Below, one piece after another: positions 33,885 through 42,042 of a stretch of DNA of 64,000 bases (the first letter of the stretch is position 1; every line of letters begins with the position of its first letter). Origin of the DNA: Paenibacillus hamazuiensis. GTDB lineage: Bacteria; Bacillota; Bacilli; Paenibacillales; NBRC-103111. The stretch spans positions 1,178,001 through 1,242,000 of the forward strand of contig NZ_JALRMO010000001.1 in assembly GCF_023276405.1 (NCBI RefSeq), in the 5' to 3' direction. The notes under the pieces are model-generated. The model saw nothing but the letters and a program-made list of their open reading frames with translations, was not told where the DNA came from and did no database searches. Made by a program: the position numbers and the translations under genes.

Positions 33885-34268
33885 GTGCAGTTTCTTGCAC
33901 AATATCCGGTTTCCGCTGATCTGGTCACGCCTTACGTCGGGCGTCCGGTAGCGGCTATTACGGGTGACGGGGACTTTGCTTATGGAATAATCGACCGGAT
34001 TCACGACGGTCATCTTGTGATGAGGCCAATCGGAAATGTTCCTGAAGCAGTCGTAGCGAACTTTAAAAAATCTATGAAAAAGTCGCTGGGACCGCGACTG
34101 AAGCAAATGAAGTTCGAGAAGCCGAAAATTAAAGCGTGGGGCGGTTTTGGCTTCGGAGGATATCCTTTCGGTTGGGGATTTGGCAACTTCGGCTGGGGAG
34201 CCGGATGGTGGTGGATATTTCCGCTGTTTTTGCTGGCTGCCATCGCAGCATTCCCCTTTTTCTGGTGA
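33885..34268 (+). CDS. Hypothetical protein with Gly/aromatic-rich tail and C-terminal helix
   Basis: About 127 residues; not recognised. GTG at 33885 is preferred because AAAAGGAG sits 8 nt upstream, while the in-frame ATG at 33876 overlaps it. Residues about 15-55 look like a small beta-rich domain (VGRPVAAITGDGDFAYGIID). A Lys-rich stretch follows, then a Gly/Phe/Trp-rich segment (WGGFGFGGYPFGWGFGNFG) and a C-terminal hydrophobic helix ending PFFW. The tail suggests membrane association with a soluble N-terminal domain inside. A terminator follows directly. Confidence 0.7.
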   Translation: MQFLAQYPVSADLVTPYVGRPVAAITGDGDFAYGIIDRIHDGHLVMRPIGNVPEAVVANFKKSMKKSLGPRLKQMKFEKPKIKAWGGFGFGGYPFGWGFGNFGWGAGWWWIFPLFLLAAIAAFPFFW

Positions 34269-34283
34269 GTTTGAAAAAAAGCG

Positions 34284-34309
34284 AAGGAGCCGCCGCGGCT
34301 CCTTTTTCC
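34284..34309 (+). terminator. Terminator after the Gly/aromatic-rich protein gene
   Basis: AAGGAGCC/GGCTCCTT, an 8-bp stem with a 5-nt loop and T-rich tail. Confidence 0.8.
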
Positions 34310-34359
34310 TTTTGCGTGCAAAAAAACGATTGAAAGTCGAGATACGTTTCTGGAGCCGG

Positions 34360-34409
34360 CTGACAACCCGAATCGGAATATGTTAAAATGTGATCAACGA
34401 GTCACATTT
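34360..34409 (+). promoter_or_regulatory. Promoter and dyad operator of the ArsR-SRPBCC gene
   Basis: CTGACA (34360-34365), 18 bp, TAAAAT (34384-34389). A perfect dyad AAATGTGA-N8-TCACATTT (34386-34409) overlaps the -10 and start region, as expected for autorepression. Confidence 0.65.
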
Positions 34410-34472
34410 AATTAGTTATTTGCCGCATACCGCCGGTCTATTGGCGATTTTTGGAGAAAGGAGCGATTCCGG

Positions 34473-35240
34473 TTGGAAAAAGACGTATTCAAAGCATTGT
34501 CCGACCCGAGCCGGCGCACCTTGCTCGACCTGCTTTACCAATCCGACGGACGCACGCTGAGCGATCTGTGCAACTATTTGAACATGTCCCGATTCGGCGT
34601 GATGAAGCATCTGGGTATTTTGGAGGAAGCCGGCCTGATTACGACGAGGAAGGTAGGCAGGGAGAAGCTGCATTACTTGAATTCGGTACCCATTCGCCAA
34701 ATCTATGAGCGGTGGGTAAGCAAATATACCGAACCGTGGGCAGCGGGACTGATACAGCTCAAAACAGAACTGGAGAGTGAGCCCGAAGTGGAGCAAAAAC
34801 CGCGAAACGTAAACCGCATTGCCATCAAATCGACACCCGAGCGGATTTGGCAGGCATTGACCGACCCGTCGATGACGTCCCAATATTGGTACAATGGCTC
34901 GATCCGGTCGGACTGGAAAAACGGCTCATCGTACGAAATATGGAACCCGGATGGAAACGTGCAGGCCAAAGGCGAGCTTCTGCTCGTCGATCCGCCGCGC
35001 AGGCTGGTAATGACCTGGCAGCTCCTTTCTCGCTCCGATACGGCGCACGAGGAACCGTCCCGCATTACGTGGGAAATCGAGCCGCACGCGCAGTTCGCAG
35101 GAGTTACGCTGGTCACCGTGATCCACGACGCATTCGAGCTTGCACCGAATACGGGTAATGTTTTGGAAGCGGGGCTGCCGATCGTCCTGTCGGGCATGAA
35201 AACTTTGCTGGAAACCGGGACGGCGCTTACGGGCATCTGA
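34473..35240 (+). CDS. ArsR helix-turn-helix fused to an SRPBCC (AHSA1-like) domain
   Basis: 255 residues. Residues 1-95 are an ArsR-type winged helix (LSDPSRRTLLDLLYQ, SRFGVMKHLGILEEAGLI). Residues about 108-250 are an AHSA1/START-like domain with STPERIWQALTDP and YEIWNPDGNVQAKGELL. TTG at 34473 has AAAGGAG 8 nt upstream. The fused SRPBCC domain probably binds a hydrophobic ligand that controls DNA binding. The same two domains occur as separate adjacent genes at 55723-57063. Confidence 0.85.
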   Translation: MEKDVFKALSDPSRRTLLDLLYQSDGRTLSDLCNYLNMSRFGVMKHLGILEEAGLITTRKVGREKLHYLNSVPIRQIYERWVSKYTEPWAAGLIQLKTELESEPEVEQKPRNVNRIAIKSTPERIWQALTDPSMTSQYWYNGSIRSDWKNGSSYEIWNPDGNVQAKGELLLVDPPRRLVMTWQLLSRSDTAHEEPSRITWEIEPHAQFAGVTLVTVIHDAFELAPNTGNVLEAGLPIVLSGMKTLLETGTALTGI

Positions 35241-35323
35241 GATTGCGAAAAATACTCGGCCGCTCCCCGATCAGGAAGCGCTCCAGTTTAGCAATCCGTG
35301 AGAAATGTCCCATGTCGTTTCAT

Positions 35324-35350
35324 GGTATGGTTGTGGCAGTTGACCATACC
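35324..35350. promoter_or_regulatory. Inverted repeat in the DinB leader
   Basis: GGTATGGT and ACCATACC, perfect 8-bp arms separated by 11 nt, lie just before the ribosome binding site of the DinB gene. It could be an operator or an mRNA hairpin limiting translation. Confidence 0.5.
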
Positions 35351-35364
35351 GAGGAGGAGATATT

Positions 35365-35853
35365 ATGGGGTATACCGATAGGTTGATCGCAGAATTGAAA
35401 CAGGAAGCGGAATTGACGCGAAAAGTACTGGAGAGAGTGCCTTCGGACAAGCTTTCCTGGAAGCCGCATGAAAAGTCGATGTCGCTCGGTCAATTGGCGC
35501 TGCATATCGCAGGCTTACCCGGAGGCGTGGCAGAGCTGTTGAATGAGCGGACACGCGAAGTGCCGGTCGTTCCTCTGCCTGAAGCGGCATCGCCGGATGA
35601 GATTTTCGCCGCTTTGGAGCAGTATACGGCAATGGCGGTAAACAAACTGACCGCTTGGGGTGAAGCCGGTCTTGCGGAAACCTGGACGCTCACCCAAGAG
35701 GGCGTCCCGATCGTAGAGGTGCCGCGCATCGAGATGGTGCGTTCGGTGATGCTCAATCACTGGTACCATCACAGGGGACAGCTGACGGTTTATCTTCGCC
35801 TGCTGGATGTCCCGGTCCCGTCCATATACGGTCCGAGCGCCGACGAGAGCTGA
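35365..35853 (+). CDS. DinB family protein
   Basis: 162 residues of the four-helix DinB/YfiT metal-binding superfamily. The three metal-ligand histidines are visible: LALHIAGL (about residue 49) and NHWYHHRGQ (about 130-138). Many members are thiol-dependent transferases (bacillithiol or mycothiol S-transferases), so a detoxification role is plausible but not shown. GAGGAGGAG precedes the ATG. A terminator follows. Confidence 0.82.
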   Translation: MGYTDRLIAELKQEAELTRKVLERVPSDKLSWKPHEKSMSLGQLALHIAGLPGGVAELLNERTREVPVVPLPEAASPDEIFAALEQYTAMAVNKLTAWGEAGLAETWTLTQEGVPIVEVPRIEMVRSVMLNHWYHHRGQLTVYLRLLDVPVPSIYGPSADES

Positions 35854-35882
35854 ACGGCTCATTGGCCCGGTAAATGCAAGCA

Positions 35883-35910
35883 AAAAGCGCCTTTTAGAGG
35901 CGCTTTTTTG
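35883..35910 (+). terminator. Terminator of the DinB gene
   Basis: AAAAGCGCC/GGCGCTTTT with a 7-nt loop and T tail. Confidence 0.85.
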
Positions 35911-35978
35911 CGTGTTCCGCTCTCGGCGCTTAGTTGATTTTCTCCATTTTTTTGCCGTCAAGTCTGGTACTAGGAAAG

Positions 35979-36066
35979 TATGTATCCTATAATGAAAAAG
36001 GAAAAGTACGCACTTTCTTGTGCCATTCGGACCGAAAAGTACCATAGATACCGAATAGTACCTTAG
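35979..36066. promoter_or_regulatory. HxlR-type repeat block, copy at the hxlR promoter
   Basis: Collinear with 23471-23559. It contains repeated AAAGTACC/GGTACTTTT-like units and lies 44 bp upstream of the HxlR gene, so HxlR autoregulation is likely. Confidence 0.6.
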
Positions 36067-36109
36067 GTCCGGAAGCGAACCGACGCCAAACGACAGGAGG
36101 AAAGCTCCC

Positions 36110-36454
36110 TTGAAGCAGATTTCGGAACGAACGTATATCATCCCGGCGGAAGCCACGATAAATGTGATTGGGGGGAAATGGAAGACGCTGATTTTATGCC
36201 ATTTAACCTACGGGCCCAAACGAACGAGCGAGCTGAAAAAAGCGATGCCGGAAATTACGCAAAAAATGCTGACCCAGCAGCTGAGGGAATTGGAGGACGA
36301 CGGAGTCATCGTAAGGACGGTGTTCAACCAGGTGCCGCCCAAGGTGGTCTATGAACTGAGTCCGCTCGGAGAATCGCTCAAGCCGATCATCGATCAGATG
36401 TGCGAGTGGGGCGAGCGGTATTTGGAAGGGACGCTGCAAAGCAAGATAACGTAA
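36110..36454 (+). CDS. HxlR family winged-helix regulator
   Basis: 114 residues with the HxlR signature: GGKWKTLILCHLTYGPKRTSEL, ITQKMLTQQLRELEDDGVI and VVYELSPLGESL. It starts at TTG 36110 after AGGAGGAAAG. One Cys (LILCH) lies near the N-terminus, where some HxlR proteins sense quinones or electrophiles. A DoxX-like gene follows, and a related promoter block precedes the quinone reductase 12.5 kb away, so both are candidate targets. Confidence 0.88.
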   Translation: MKQISERTYIIPAEATINVIGGKWKTLILCHLTYGPKRTSELKKAMPEITQKMLTQQLRELEDDGVIVRTVFNQVPPKVVYELSPLGESLKPIIDQMCEWGERYLEGTLQSKIT

Positions 36455-36560
36455 CGTTTTGTACTGCATTCCCAAAATAGCAACCTAGAAGAAATCCGAA
36501 TTTCCTTTCTGTGCTATTATCATCTTGTCACAATTTGGAGATGAAGGAGCTGGAAAAACA

Positions 36561-36968
36561 ATGACGAAACAAATTTCAAAAGGCCGGCTGTGGACCGCAA
36601 GAATTTTGAGCGGAATAGCGATCCTGTTTATGCTGTTTGACAGCATATTCAAATTAATGAAGCCGGCGGCGGTCGTGGAAGGAACGGTGACGTTGGGATT
36701 TGCGGAGCACCATATCGTCCCGATTGGAATTATCGGACTGATTTGCACGATTCTTTATGCCATTCCGCGCACATCCGTCTTGGGCGCCTTGCTTCTTACC
36801 GCCTATTTTGGAGGGGCGGTCGCTTCGCAGGTGCGGATGGACGCTCCGCTGTTCAGCAACATTTTGTTTGCGGTTTACTTGGCCGTTTTCGTTTGGGGCG
36901 GGCTGTGGCTGAGGGACGAACGGGTGCGCAATCTCATTCCTTTTCAAAATAAGGGAGCGAATCTGTAA
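36561..36968 (+). CDS. DoxX-like membrane protein
   Basis: 135 residues with four hydrophobic helices, matching the DoxX_2/DoxX-like family (RILSGIAILFMLFDSIFKLM at the start, AILYAIPRTSVLGALLLTAYFGGAVAS-like core). ATG at 36561 follows GGAGCTGG; longer in-frame starts lie in the untranslated leader. DoxX proteins often accompany HxlR regulators and take part in thiosulfate/quinone or redox-stress membranes. It lies 106 bp after the HxlR gene, possibly with its own promoter. Confidence 0.78.
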   Translation: MTKQISKGRLWTARILSGIAILFMLFDSIFKLMKPAAVVEGTVTLGFAEHHIVPIGIIGLICTILYAIPRTSVLGALLLTAYFGGAVASQVRMDAPLFSNILFAVYLAVFVWGGLWLRDERVRNLIPFQNKGANL

Positions 36969-36986
36969 GCAAAATCACTTGGCGGG

Positions 36987-37015
36987 TTGACAAAGCAAAC
37001 GGTATGCCATAAAAT
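36987..37015 (+). promoter_or_regulatory. Consensus sigma-A promoter of the leuA T-box unit
   Basis: TTGACA (36987-36992), 17 bp, TAAAAT (37010-37015). Confidence 0.8.
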
Positions 37016-37044
37016 AACTTTTACATTCATATCCAAAAGTTGCG

Positions 37045-37285
37045 ATTAGAAATAGTAGAAGTGAATTGACTTTTCAGAGAGCCGTTGGCCGGTGCGAAAC
37101 GGTAATGTCGTTCAGTTCGAACTCGTCTATGAACTGCTGCCTGAATCATGTAGGGTAAGCCGGAGTTCCACCGTTACAGGGATAGATGGTGATGGCCATC
37201 GAAAGAGCTCATTTCGCATGAAATGAATTAGAGTGGTACCGCGGGTTCAACCTCGTCTCTATACGTAGAGACGGGGTTTTTTGTT
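37045..37285 (+). promoter_or_regulatory. T-box leader controlling leuA
   Basis: A tRNA-sensing leader. The conserved T-box AGAGTGGTACCGCG is at 37230-37243 and the terminator, a 13-bp stem with TACG loop and T6 (37249-37282), overlaps the antiterminator. Upstream, AGAGAGCC and GGTGCGAAAC at 37076-37100 match stem I elements. A GAACTCG in the specifier-loop region (about 37119-37125) would give the Leu codon CUC, which fits the gene controlled. Uncharged tRNA-Leu should therefore promote read-through. Confidence 0.88.
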
Positions 37286-37356
37286 GATTAAAGTCCGGGT
37301 TTAATCAACCCCGCTTCACATATATATTAGCAAATCCCACGAGGAGGCAGATGAAT

Positions 37357-38919
37357 ATGAACCGAAAAATCATTGTATTCGACACCACTTTGCGCGACGG
37401 AGAGCAGGTTCCGGGCGCAAAACTCAACATACAGCAAAAAATCGAAATCGCCCAGCAATTAAAGCGTCTGAATGTGGATATTATCGAGGCGGGTTTTCCC
37501 GCTTCTTCCGCGGGAGATTTTCAGGCGGTAAAGGAAATTGCGCGCACCGTAGGGGATACCGTATCCGTCACCGCTCTGGCACGGGCTGTCAAAAGCGACA
37601 TCGACGCCGTCTACGAAAGCGTCAAATGGGCGCAGCGGCCGCTCATCCATATCGTGCTGGGCACCTCGAACATTCACGTGGAAAAGAAGTTTAACCGTTC
37701 CAAGGATGCGGTGCTGCAGATGGGCGTGGATGCGGTCAAATATGCGAAAACGCTGCTGCCGCATGTGCAGTACTCCACCGAGGACGCATCGAGATCGGAA
37801 TTCGAATATTTGTGGAAAACGATCGAAGCTGTAGTCAAAGCCGGAGCGACGATCGTCAACGTGCCCGATACAGTCGGCTACGCGGTGCCGGAGGAGTTCG
37901 GCGATCTGATCCGCAGAATCAACGAACGGTTGAAAAATTTGAACGACAAAGTGATCCTGAGCGTGCACTGCCACAACGACCTGGGACTCGCCACGGCCAA
38001 TACGCTGAGCGCGATCAAAAACGGAGCCGAAAAAATCGAGTGTACGATCAACGGCCTCGGCGAACGGGCCGGAAACGCATCTTTGGAGGAAGTGGTCATG
38101 GGACTCAAGGTGCGCGAAAGCCACTATCGCTGCCATACCGGCATCAATACGAAGGAGCTGCTCAGAACTTCCAGGCTGGTAAGCCATTTGACCGGACTCG
38201 ACGTTCAGGTGAACAAGGCGATTACCGGCGAAAATGCGTTCGCCCACTCTTCCGGCATCCACCAGGACGGGCTGCTTAAAGATAAGCAGGTGTACGAAAT
38301 TTTGTCTCCCGAAGAAGTCGGCGCGGAAAGCATGGAGCTGATTTTGACCGCCCGCTCCGGCCGTCATGCCTTTAAGAACGCCGTGGAGAAAATGGGCTTT
38401 GATACAAGCGATGCGGCGGATTTCGAACAGTTGTTCGAGAAGTTTCTTGCGCTCGCCGACGCGAAAAAAGAAGTGTACGATCACGACGTGTTTTATCTCG
38501 TGACCCAGCACCGCACTATCGATACAAGCGAGAGGCATCTGTACGAGCTGGAGTCGTTCCAGGTCGTCAGTAACGATCTGCATCCGACGGCTACCGTCCA
38601 GTTGAAAAAGGGGGCCGAGACGCTGACAGGCAGCAGTGTCGGGGACGGTCCGATCGACGCGTTGTACGGCGTCATCAGGACGCTCGTAGGACTCGACGTG
38701 CAGCTGAAGGACTATAAAATCAACAGCCTTTCCAGAGGCAAAGAGGCCGTAGGCCGCGTCAACATCCGCATCGAATACGACGGCAAAATTTACTCCGGCC
38801 GGGCTATGGATACGGACATCATCAAAGCGAGCGCGCTTGCTTTCCTGAACGGCATCAATGCGGTTTTGCTCGATGCCGATTCTGCCAGAGAAAGCCGAAC
38901 GGAGTCCGTAAGCGGATAA
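37357..38919 (+). CDS. leuA: 2-isopropylmalate synthase
   Basis: About 520 residues; condenses acetyl-CoA and 2-ketoisovalerate, the first step of leucine synthesis. DTTLRDGEQ near the N-terminus and HCHNDLGLA bind the metal; NGLGERAGNA is the catalytic-domain signature. The C-terminal 130 residues form the LeuA allosteric domain (leucine feedback). ATG at 37357 is 9 nt after GGAGG; the ATG at 37351 is only 3 nt away and less likely. It stands alone, without leuBCD or ilv genes nearby, and is controlled by its own T-box. Confidence 0.93.
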   Translation: MNRKIIVFDTTLRDGEQVPGAKLNIQQKIEIAQQLKRLNVDIIEAGFPASSAGDFQAVKEIARTVGDTVSVTALARAVKSDIDAVYESVKWAQRPLIHIVLGTSNIHVEKKFNRSKDAVLQMGVDAVKYAKTLLPHVQYSTEDASRSEFEYLWKTIEAVVKAGATIVNVPDTVGYAVPEEFGDLIRRINERLKNLNDKVILSVHCHNDLGLATANTLSAIKNGAEKIECTINGLGERAGNASLEEVVMGLKVRESHYRCHTGINTKELLRTSRLVSHLTGLDVQVNKAITGENAFAHSSGIHQDGLLKDKQVYEILSPEEVGAESMELILTARSGRHAFKNAVEKMGFDTSDAADFEQLFEKFLALADAKKEVYDHDVFYLVTQHRTIDTSERHLYELESFQVVSNDLHPTATVQLKKGAETLTGSSVGDGPIDALYGVIRTLVGLDVQLKDYKINSLSRGKEAVGRVNIRIEYDGKIYSGRAMDTDIIKASALAFLNGINAVLLDADSARESRTESVSG

Positions 38920-38929
38920 AATGAAAACA

Positions 38930-38950
38930 CCCCCTGCAGCCAGCAGGGGG
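38930..38950. terminator. Hairpin between convergent leuA and AraC genes
   Basis: CCCCCTGC/GCAGGGGG, an 8-bp perfect stem with a 5-nt loop. The T-run is short on both sides (TTTT on the minus strand). Confidence 0.7.
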
Positions 38951-38951
38951 A

Positions 38952-39746
38952 TTACGTTCCCGTTCGGGCAAATTGTTTCGGGGTTTTACCGACGGCGGCT
39001 TTGAAATCTTTGCAAAAATGGGCCTGATCGGCATACCCGAGAGCCATTGCCGCCTGAAGCGGGTCCGCGCCGCTTTCGATCAGCTCGGCCGCTTCGTGCA
39101 TCCGGTAACGCATGATCACCCATTTGGGGCTCACGCCGACGTATTCGTTGAACCATCGCTGCAGCGTCCGCTTCGTAATGCCGAATTGTTCGGCAAGCTG
39201 CTCCACCTTCGTAATATGCCGGTCGCGGATAATGCAGTCGATCACTTCGTTCAGCGTATCGACGGTGTCGTCGCGTTCCGGGATGTGACGGCGCAGGAGC
39301 CGCTCTACGAACGCGATTTTCGCTTCATCGTTTTCAAGCGCAAAGAGCGCCTCTTCGAAAGCAGCCGTGTCGATATCGAAGCAGTCGGCGACTTCGACAA
39401 CGCGATCGGTTAGAGCGGAAGCAGGCGATTGGATAAAGCCGCGGAAAGCTCCCGGCCGGAACAGCACACCCACGATCTGCCCTTTCCCCTGCAGAACATG
39501 GGTGGATTTCCCGCTCGTTATGCCGCATATCCGGGAGGCGCCATGCTCGATAACGACGTTTACTCCCGGGTGCTGCAGCACTTCCTGGGTATGCGGAGCT
39601 TGACCGCGCAAATCCCATTGAAGCAGCCAATAATGCTTGACAAAAAAACGCAAATCTTCGGACGGCGCATGCCGCGAGAGGGAAAATTTCCGTATCCCGG
39701 CTTCGTATTTCAATATGCCTTTGTTCGGATTCATGCTGCCTTTCAC
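38952..39746 (-). CDS. AraC family regulator with DUF6597-like N-terminal domain
   Basis: 264 residues. The C-terminal 100 residues are an AraC helix-turn-helix pair (TKVEQLAEQFGITKRTLQRW and ALGYADQAHFCKDF). The N-terminal part (VKHYWLLQWDLRG, HPGVNVVIEHG) resembles the DUF6597/cupin-like sensor common to this AraC subgroup. GTG at 39746 is well placed after GAGGAGG. The MFS gene upstream is on the same strand, so any link is unproven. Effector unknown. Confidence 0.82.
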   Translation of the reverse strand: MKGSMNPNKGILKYEAGIRKFSLSRHAPSEDLRFFVKHYWLLQWDLRGQAPHTQEVLQHPGVNVVIEHGASRICGITSGKSTHVLQGKGQIVGVLFRPGAFRGFIQSPASALTDRVVEVADCFDIDTAAFEEALFALENDEAKIAFVERLLRRHIPERDDTVDTLNEVIDCIIRDRHITKVEQLAEQFGITKRTLQRWFNEYVGVSPKWVIMRYRMHEAAELIESGADPLQAAMALGYADQAHFCKDFKAAVGKTPKQFARTGT

Positions 39747-39817
39747 CGCGGCTGCCTCCTCTCCAGGAAATGGTCCGTTATTCCGCCATGATTTACATTA
39801 TACCAAAAAAACAAAGG

Positions 39818-41038
39818 TCAACCGTCCATGCCGGTTTTTTTTCGATTCAATCGGACGATGACCAGGCTTCCCGCAAGAAAACACATCGCGGCGAGTCCGT
39901 AAACGGTCGGGAGGGACAGCGCATGTTTCAGCGCGCCGGCGCAGCCCGTCGCAAGCAGCATGGACCCGGTCATCAGCGGCGTGCGAATGCCGGTTACCCG
40001 GCCGATATACGCCGGATCGGTATGCTTCATGACAAGCGCCTGATTTCCGGCAAAAATGGCCGGCTGGAAAAGGGCGATGACGAATTGGGCGGCCATCGTC
40101 AGCCAAAGCGCGGACGACCAGCCGGATACCAAAATGCCGAAGGCGTTGGCGAGCAGCCCCGCCAGAAGCAGCCGCAGAGGGGACACTTTCGCAGCCAATG
40201 CGAAAGTGGCGATACCGCCGGCGATTTCCCCCAAGCCGTACGGGACGGAAATCCAGGGCAGCTGCCCGGCGGATAACCCTAATCGTTCCGTCACGAGGAA
40301 AATGCTGAGCGGAGACAAGATCCCTACGCCCAATCCTACCAACGCGAAGCATACCGTTAACCGCACCAGCGCGGCACGTTCGCGGACGTAGCGAAGACCA
40401 TTCGCCATATCACGAAGCAGAGCGGCAGACTTTGCGGATTCGTGCGCAGATTTTCCGCTGCGATCGGGCGGTATAAACAGAATGGCGAGTGCGGATAACA
40501 TAAAACATAAGCACGTCAACAGCATGGCGAACTGAATGCCGAATTGCCGGTATACTAATGTGCCCATTACCGGTCCGGCAACCATAAATAACGAAAACAG
40601 CGTTTGCAGTAAAGACATGCAGAGCGGAGCTTGCTCGTCCGGAACATGAAGCTTGAACAGCTTCATTCCGGCCGGTTGGGCAAACTGCGACAAGATCGAG
40701 GAACAGAGCGTGGCCAAAAATATCGTTTTCCACGAACCGGTTTCGAGCAGCAAAAACACGATCAGCACCGACAGAGAGCTTAACAGTTCGCACCAAACGA
40801 TCGTTTTCTTCGGACGCCACCGGTCCGCAAACACCCCGCCGATGAAAGAAAACAGAAAGATAGGCGCATATTCGGCGACGGAAATCATCGAGACGGCAAA
40901 CGAATCGCCCCCGGATATATCCATTACATACAAAAGCACGGCGAAGTTGCGAACCCAGATCCCGCATTGGGAAAACAGGCCGGACATCAGAATGGCTTGC
41001 ACAAATCCGTTTCGAAACAGCATGTTCTTGCGTATCAT
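39818..41038 (-). CDS. MFS transporter (MerR-controlled efflux, enterobactin-exporter/macrolide-efflux-like)
   Basis: About 406 residues with 12 helices, of the EntS/MefA-like group (SFIGGVFADRWRPKKTIVW as motif A; YIGRVTGIRTPLMTGSM late in the protein). ATG at 41038 has AAGGAGGGG upstream; a TTG at 41056 overlaps the site. Its promoter has a 19-bp spacer of the MerR-activated type and is mirrored by the regulator's own promoter, so it should be induced by the ligand of the adjacent MerR/TipA-like protein. Confidence 0.86.
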   Translation of the reverse strand: MIRKNMLFRNGFVQAILMSGLFSQCGIWVRNFAVLLYVMDISGGDSFAVSMISVAEYAPIFLFSFIGGVFADRWRPKKTIVWCELLSSLSVLIVFLLLETGSWKTIFLATLCSSILSQFAQPAGMKLFKLHVPDEQAPLCMSLLQTLFSLFMVAGPVMGTLVYRQFGIQFAMLLTCLCFMLSALAILFIPPDRSGKSAHESAKSAALLRDMANGLRYVRERAALVRLTVCFALVGLGVGILSPLSIFLVTERLGLSAGQLPWISVPYGLGEIAGGIATFALAAKVSPLRLLLAGLLANAFGILVSGWSSALWLTMAAQFVIALFQPAIFAGNQALVMKHTDPAYIGRVTGIRTPLMTGSMLLATGCAGALKHALSLPTVYGLAAMCFLAGSLVIVRLNRKKTGMDG

Positions 41039-41071
41039 AGTACCCCTCCTTGGCAAAACGTTACGAATTAC

Positions 41072-41102
41072 AGCGTAAAGCCTCCTGCAAGGGGAGAGTC
41101 AA
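41072..41102 (-). promoter_or_regulatory. MerR-type promoter of the MFS gene (19-bp spacer)
   Basis: Minus strand: TTGACT (41102-41097), 19-bp spacer CTCCCCTTGCAGGAGGCTT, TACGCT (41077-41072). The over-long spacer with internal dyad is the hallmark of promoters untwisted by MerR activators. Confidence 0.75.
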
Positions 41103-41124
41103 ATCATTTTTTTCGGCGCTGCAC

Positions 41125-41155
41125 TTGAGTCTCCCCTAAGGGAAGGCTTTACACT
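41125..41155 (+). promoter_or_regulatory. MerR-type promoter of the merR gene (19-bp spacer)
   Basis: TTGAGT (41125-41130), 19-bp spacer CTCCCCTAAGGGAAGGCTT, TACACT (41150-41155). The spacer is nearly identical to the opposing one. Confidence 0.75.
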
Positions 41156-41178
41156 TGCGGTAAAGGAGGAATGACAAC

Positions 41179-41931
41179 ATGCTTTATACGGTCAAAGAAG
41201 TCGCATCGCTTGCCAATGTAACGATTAAAACGCTGCATCATTACCACAAAATCGGCCTGCTTGTTCCGTGCGAGATCAGCGAAGCCGGATACCGTCTGTA
41301 CGGAACGAAGGAACTGGAGCGGCTGCAGCAAATTTTATTTTACCGGGAGCTGGATATTCCGCTGGAAAACATTAAAGACCTGCTCGCCGGGGAAACGGAC
41401 CGGCTGGCGGTGCTGCAGCAGCAGGAGCAGCTTCTTCATGCCCGCAAGGAACGATTGCTGGCCGTCATTCAAACGTTGAAAGCATCGATTCGTTCGGCGG
41501 CAAAAGGGGAGCCGATGGACTCGAAAAGCATGTTCAAAGGGTTTGAAACGGAGCAGGAGTGGAAAGACGCACTCGAGGAGCAAAATGAATATTTGAAGCA
41601 AACCTACGATTATGACATGATCGGAAATAATCCGGTAAATGTCCGGGAGATGAATGAACAAGCGGCGGAAGCGGCGGCATTTATGGAGGATATCGCACGG
41701 GCATTAAGAGCGCAGATCAAACATGACGGCGGGCAGGTGCGCACCGCGATTCGCCGTCATCTTGCGTTTTTGAACGAGCGGGGCCATCAAATATCTGCCG
41801 CAGATTTCGCCGCGCAAACGCGGCTTTTCCTCCAAGACGATTTTCACCTTCAAATGCTCGAAAATCAGCAAACCGGCCTGGCTTATTTTCTTGCCGCGGC
41901 CGCGGAATCTTATGCCGCTGAAGAGCGATGA
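41179..41931 (+). CDS. MerR family regulator, TipA/Mta-like (TipAS ligand domain)
   Basis: 250 residues. The N-terminal MerR winged helix (YTVKEVASLANVTIKTLHHYH) is followed by a coiled-coil dimerisation helix (about 75-110) and a C-terminal TipAS-like antibiotic-recognition domain (about 125-245; FETEQEWKDALEEQNEYL, MNEQAAEAAAFM). Such regulators activate multidrug exporters. The divergent MFS gene and both promoters share the MerR-type 19-bp spacer, so autoactivation and exporter activation are expected. AAAGGAGG precedes the ATG. Confidence 0.88.
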   Translation: MLYTVKEVASLANVTIKTLHHYHKIGLLVPCEISEAGYRLYGTKELERLQQILFYRELDIPLENIKDLLAGETDRLAVLQQQEQLLHARKERLLAVIQTLKASIRSAAKGEPMDSKSMFKGFETEQEWKDALEEQNEYLKQTYDYDMIGNNPVNVREMNEQAAEAAAFMEDIARALRAQIKHDGGQVRTAIRRHLAFLNERGHQISAADFAAQTRLFLQDDFHLQMLENQQTGLAYFLAAAAESYAAEER

Positions 41932-41949
41932 ACGGTTTTACCGAACGGC

Positions 41950-42000
41950 TTGACACATTTAAACAATTGGAATATTATTGATGCAAGTAGTCGCTTGCAT
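41950..42000 (+). promoter_or_regulatory. Promoter and operator O1 of the TetR gene
   Basis: TTGACA (41950-41955), 17 bp, TATTAT (41973-41978), a near-consensus promoter. The dyad ATGCAAG-N6-CTTGCAT (41981-42000) covers the expected transcription start. Confidence 0.8.
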
Positions 42001-42042
42001 TGCGTACTCAGCTTTCTGTATAAAGAAAGGAGGGGCAAAAAA

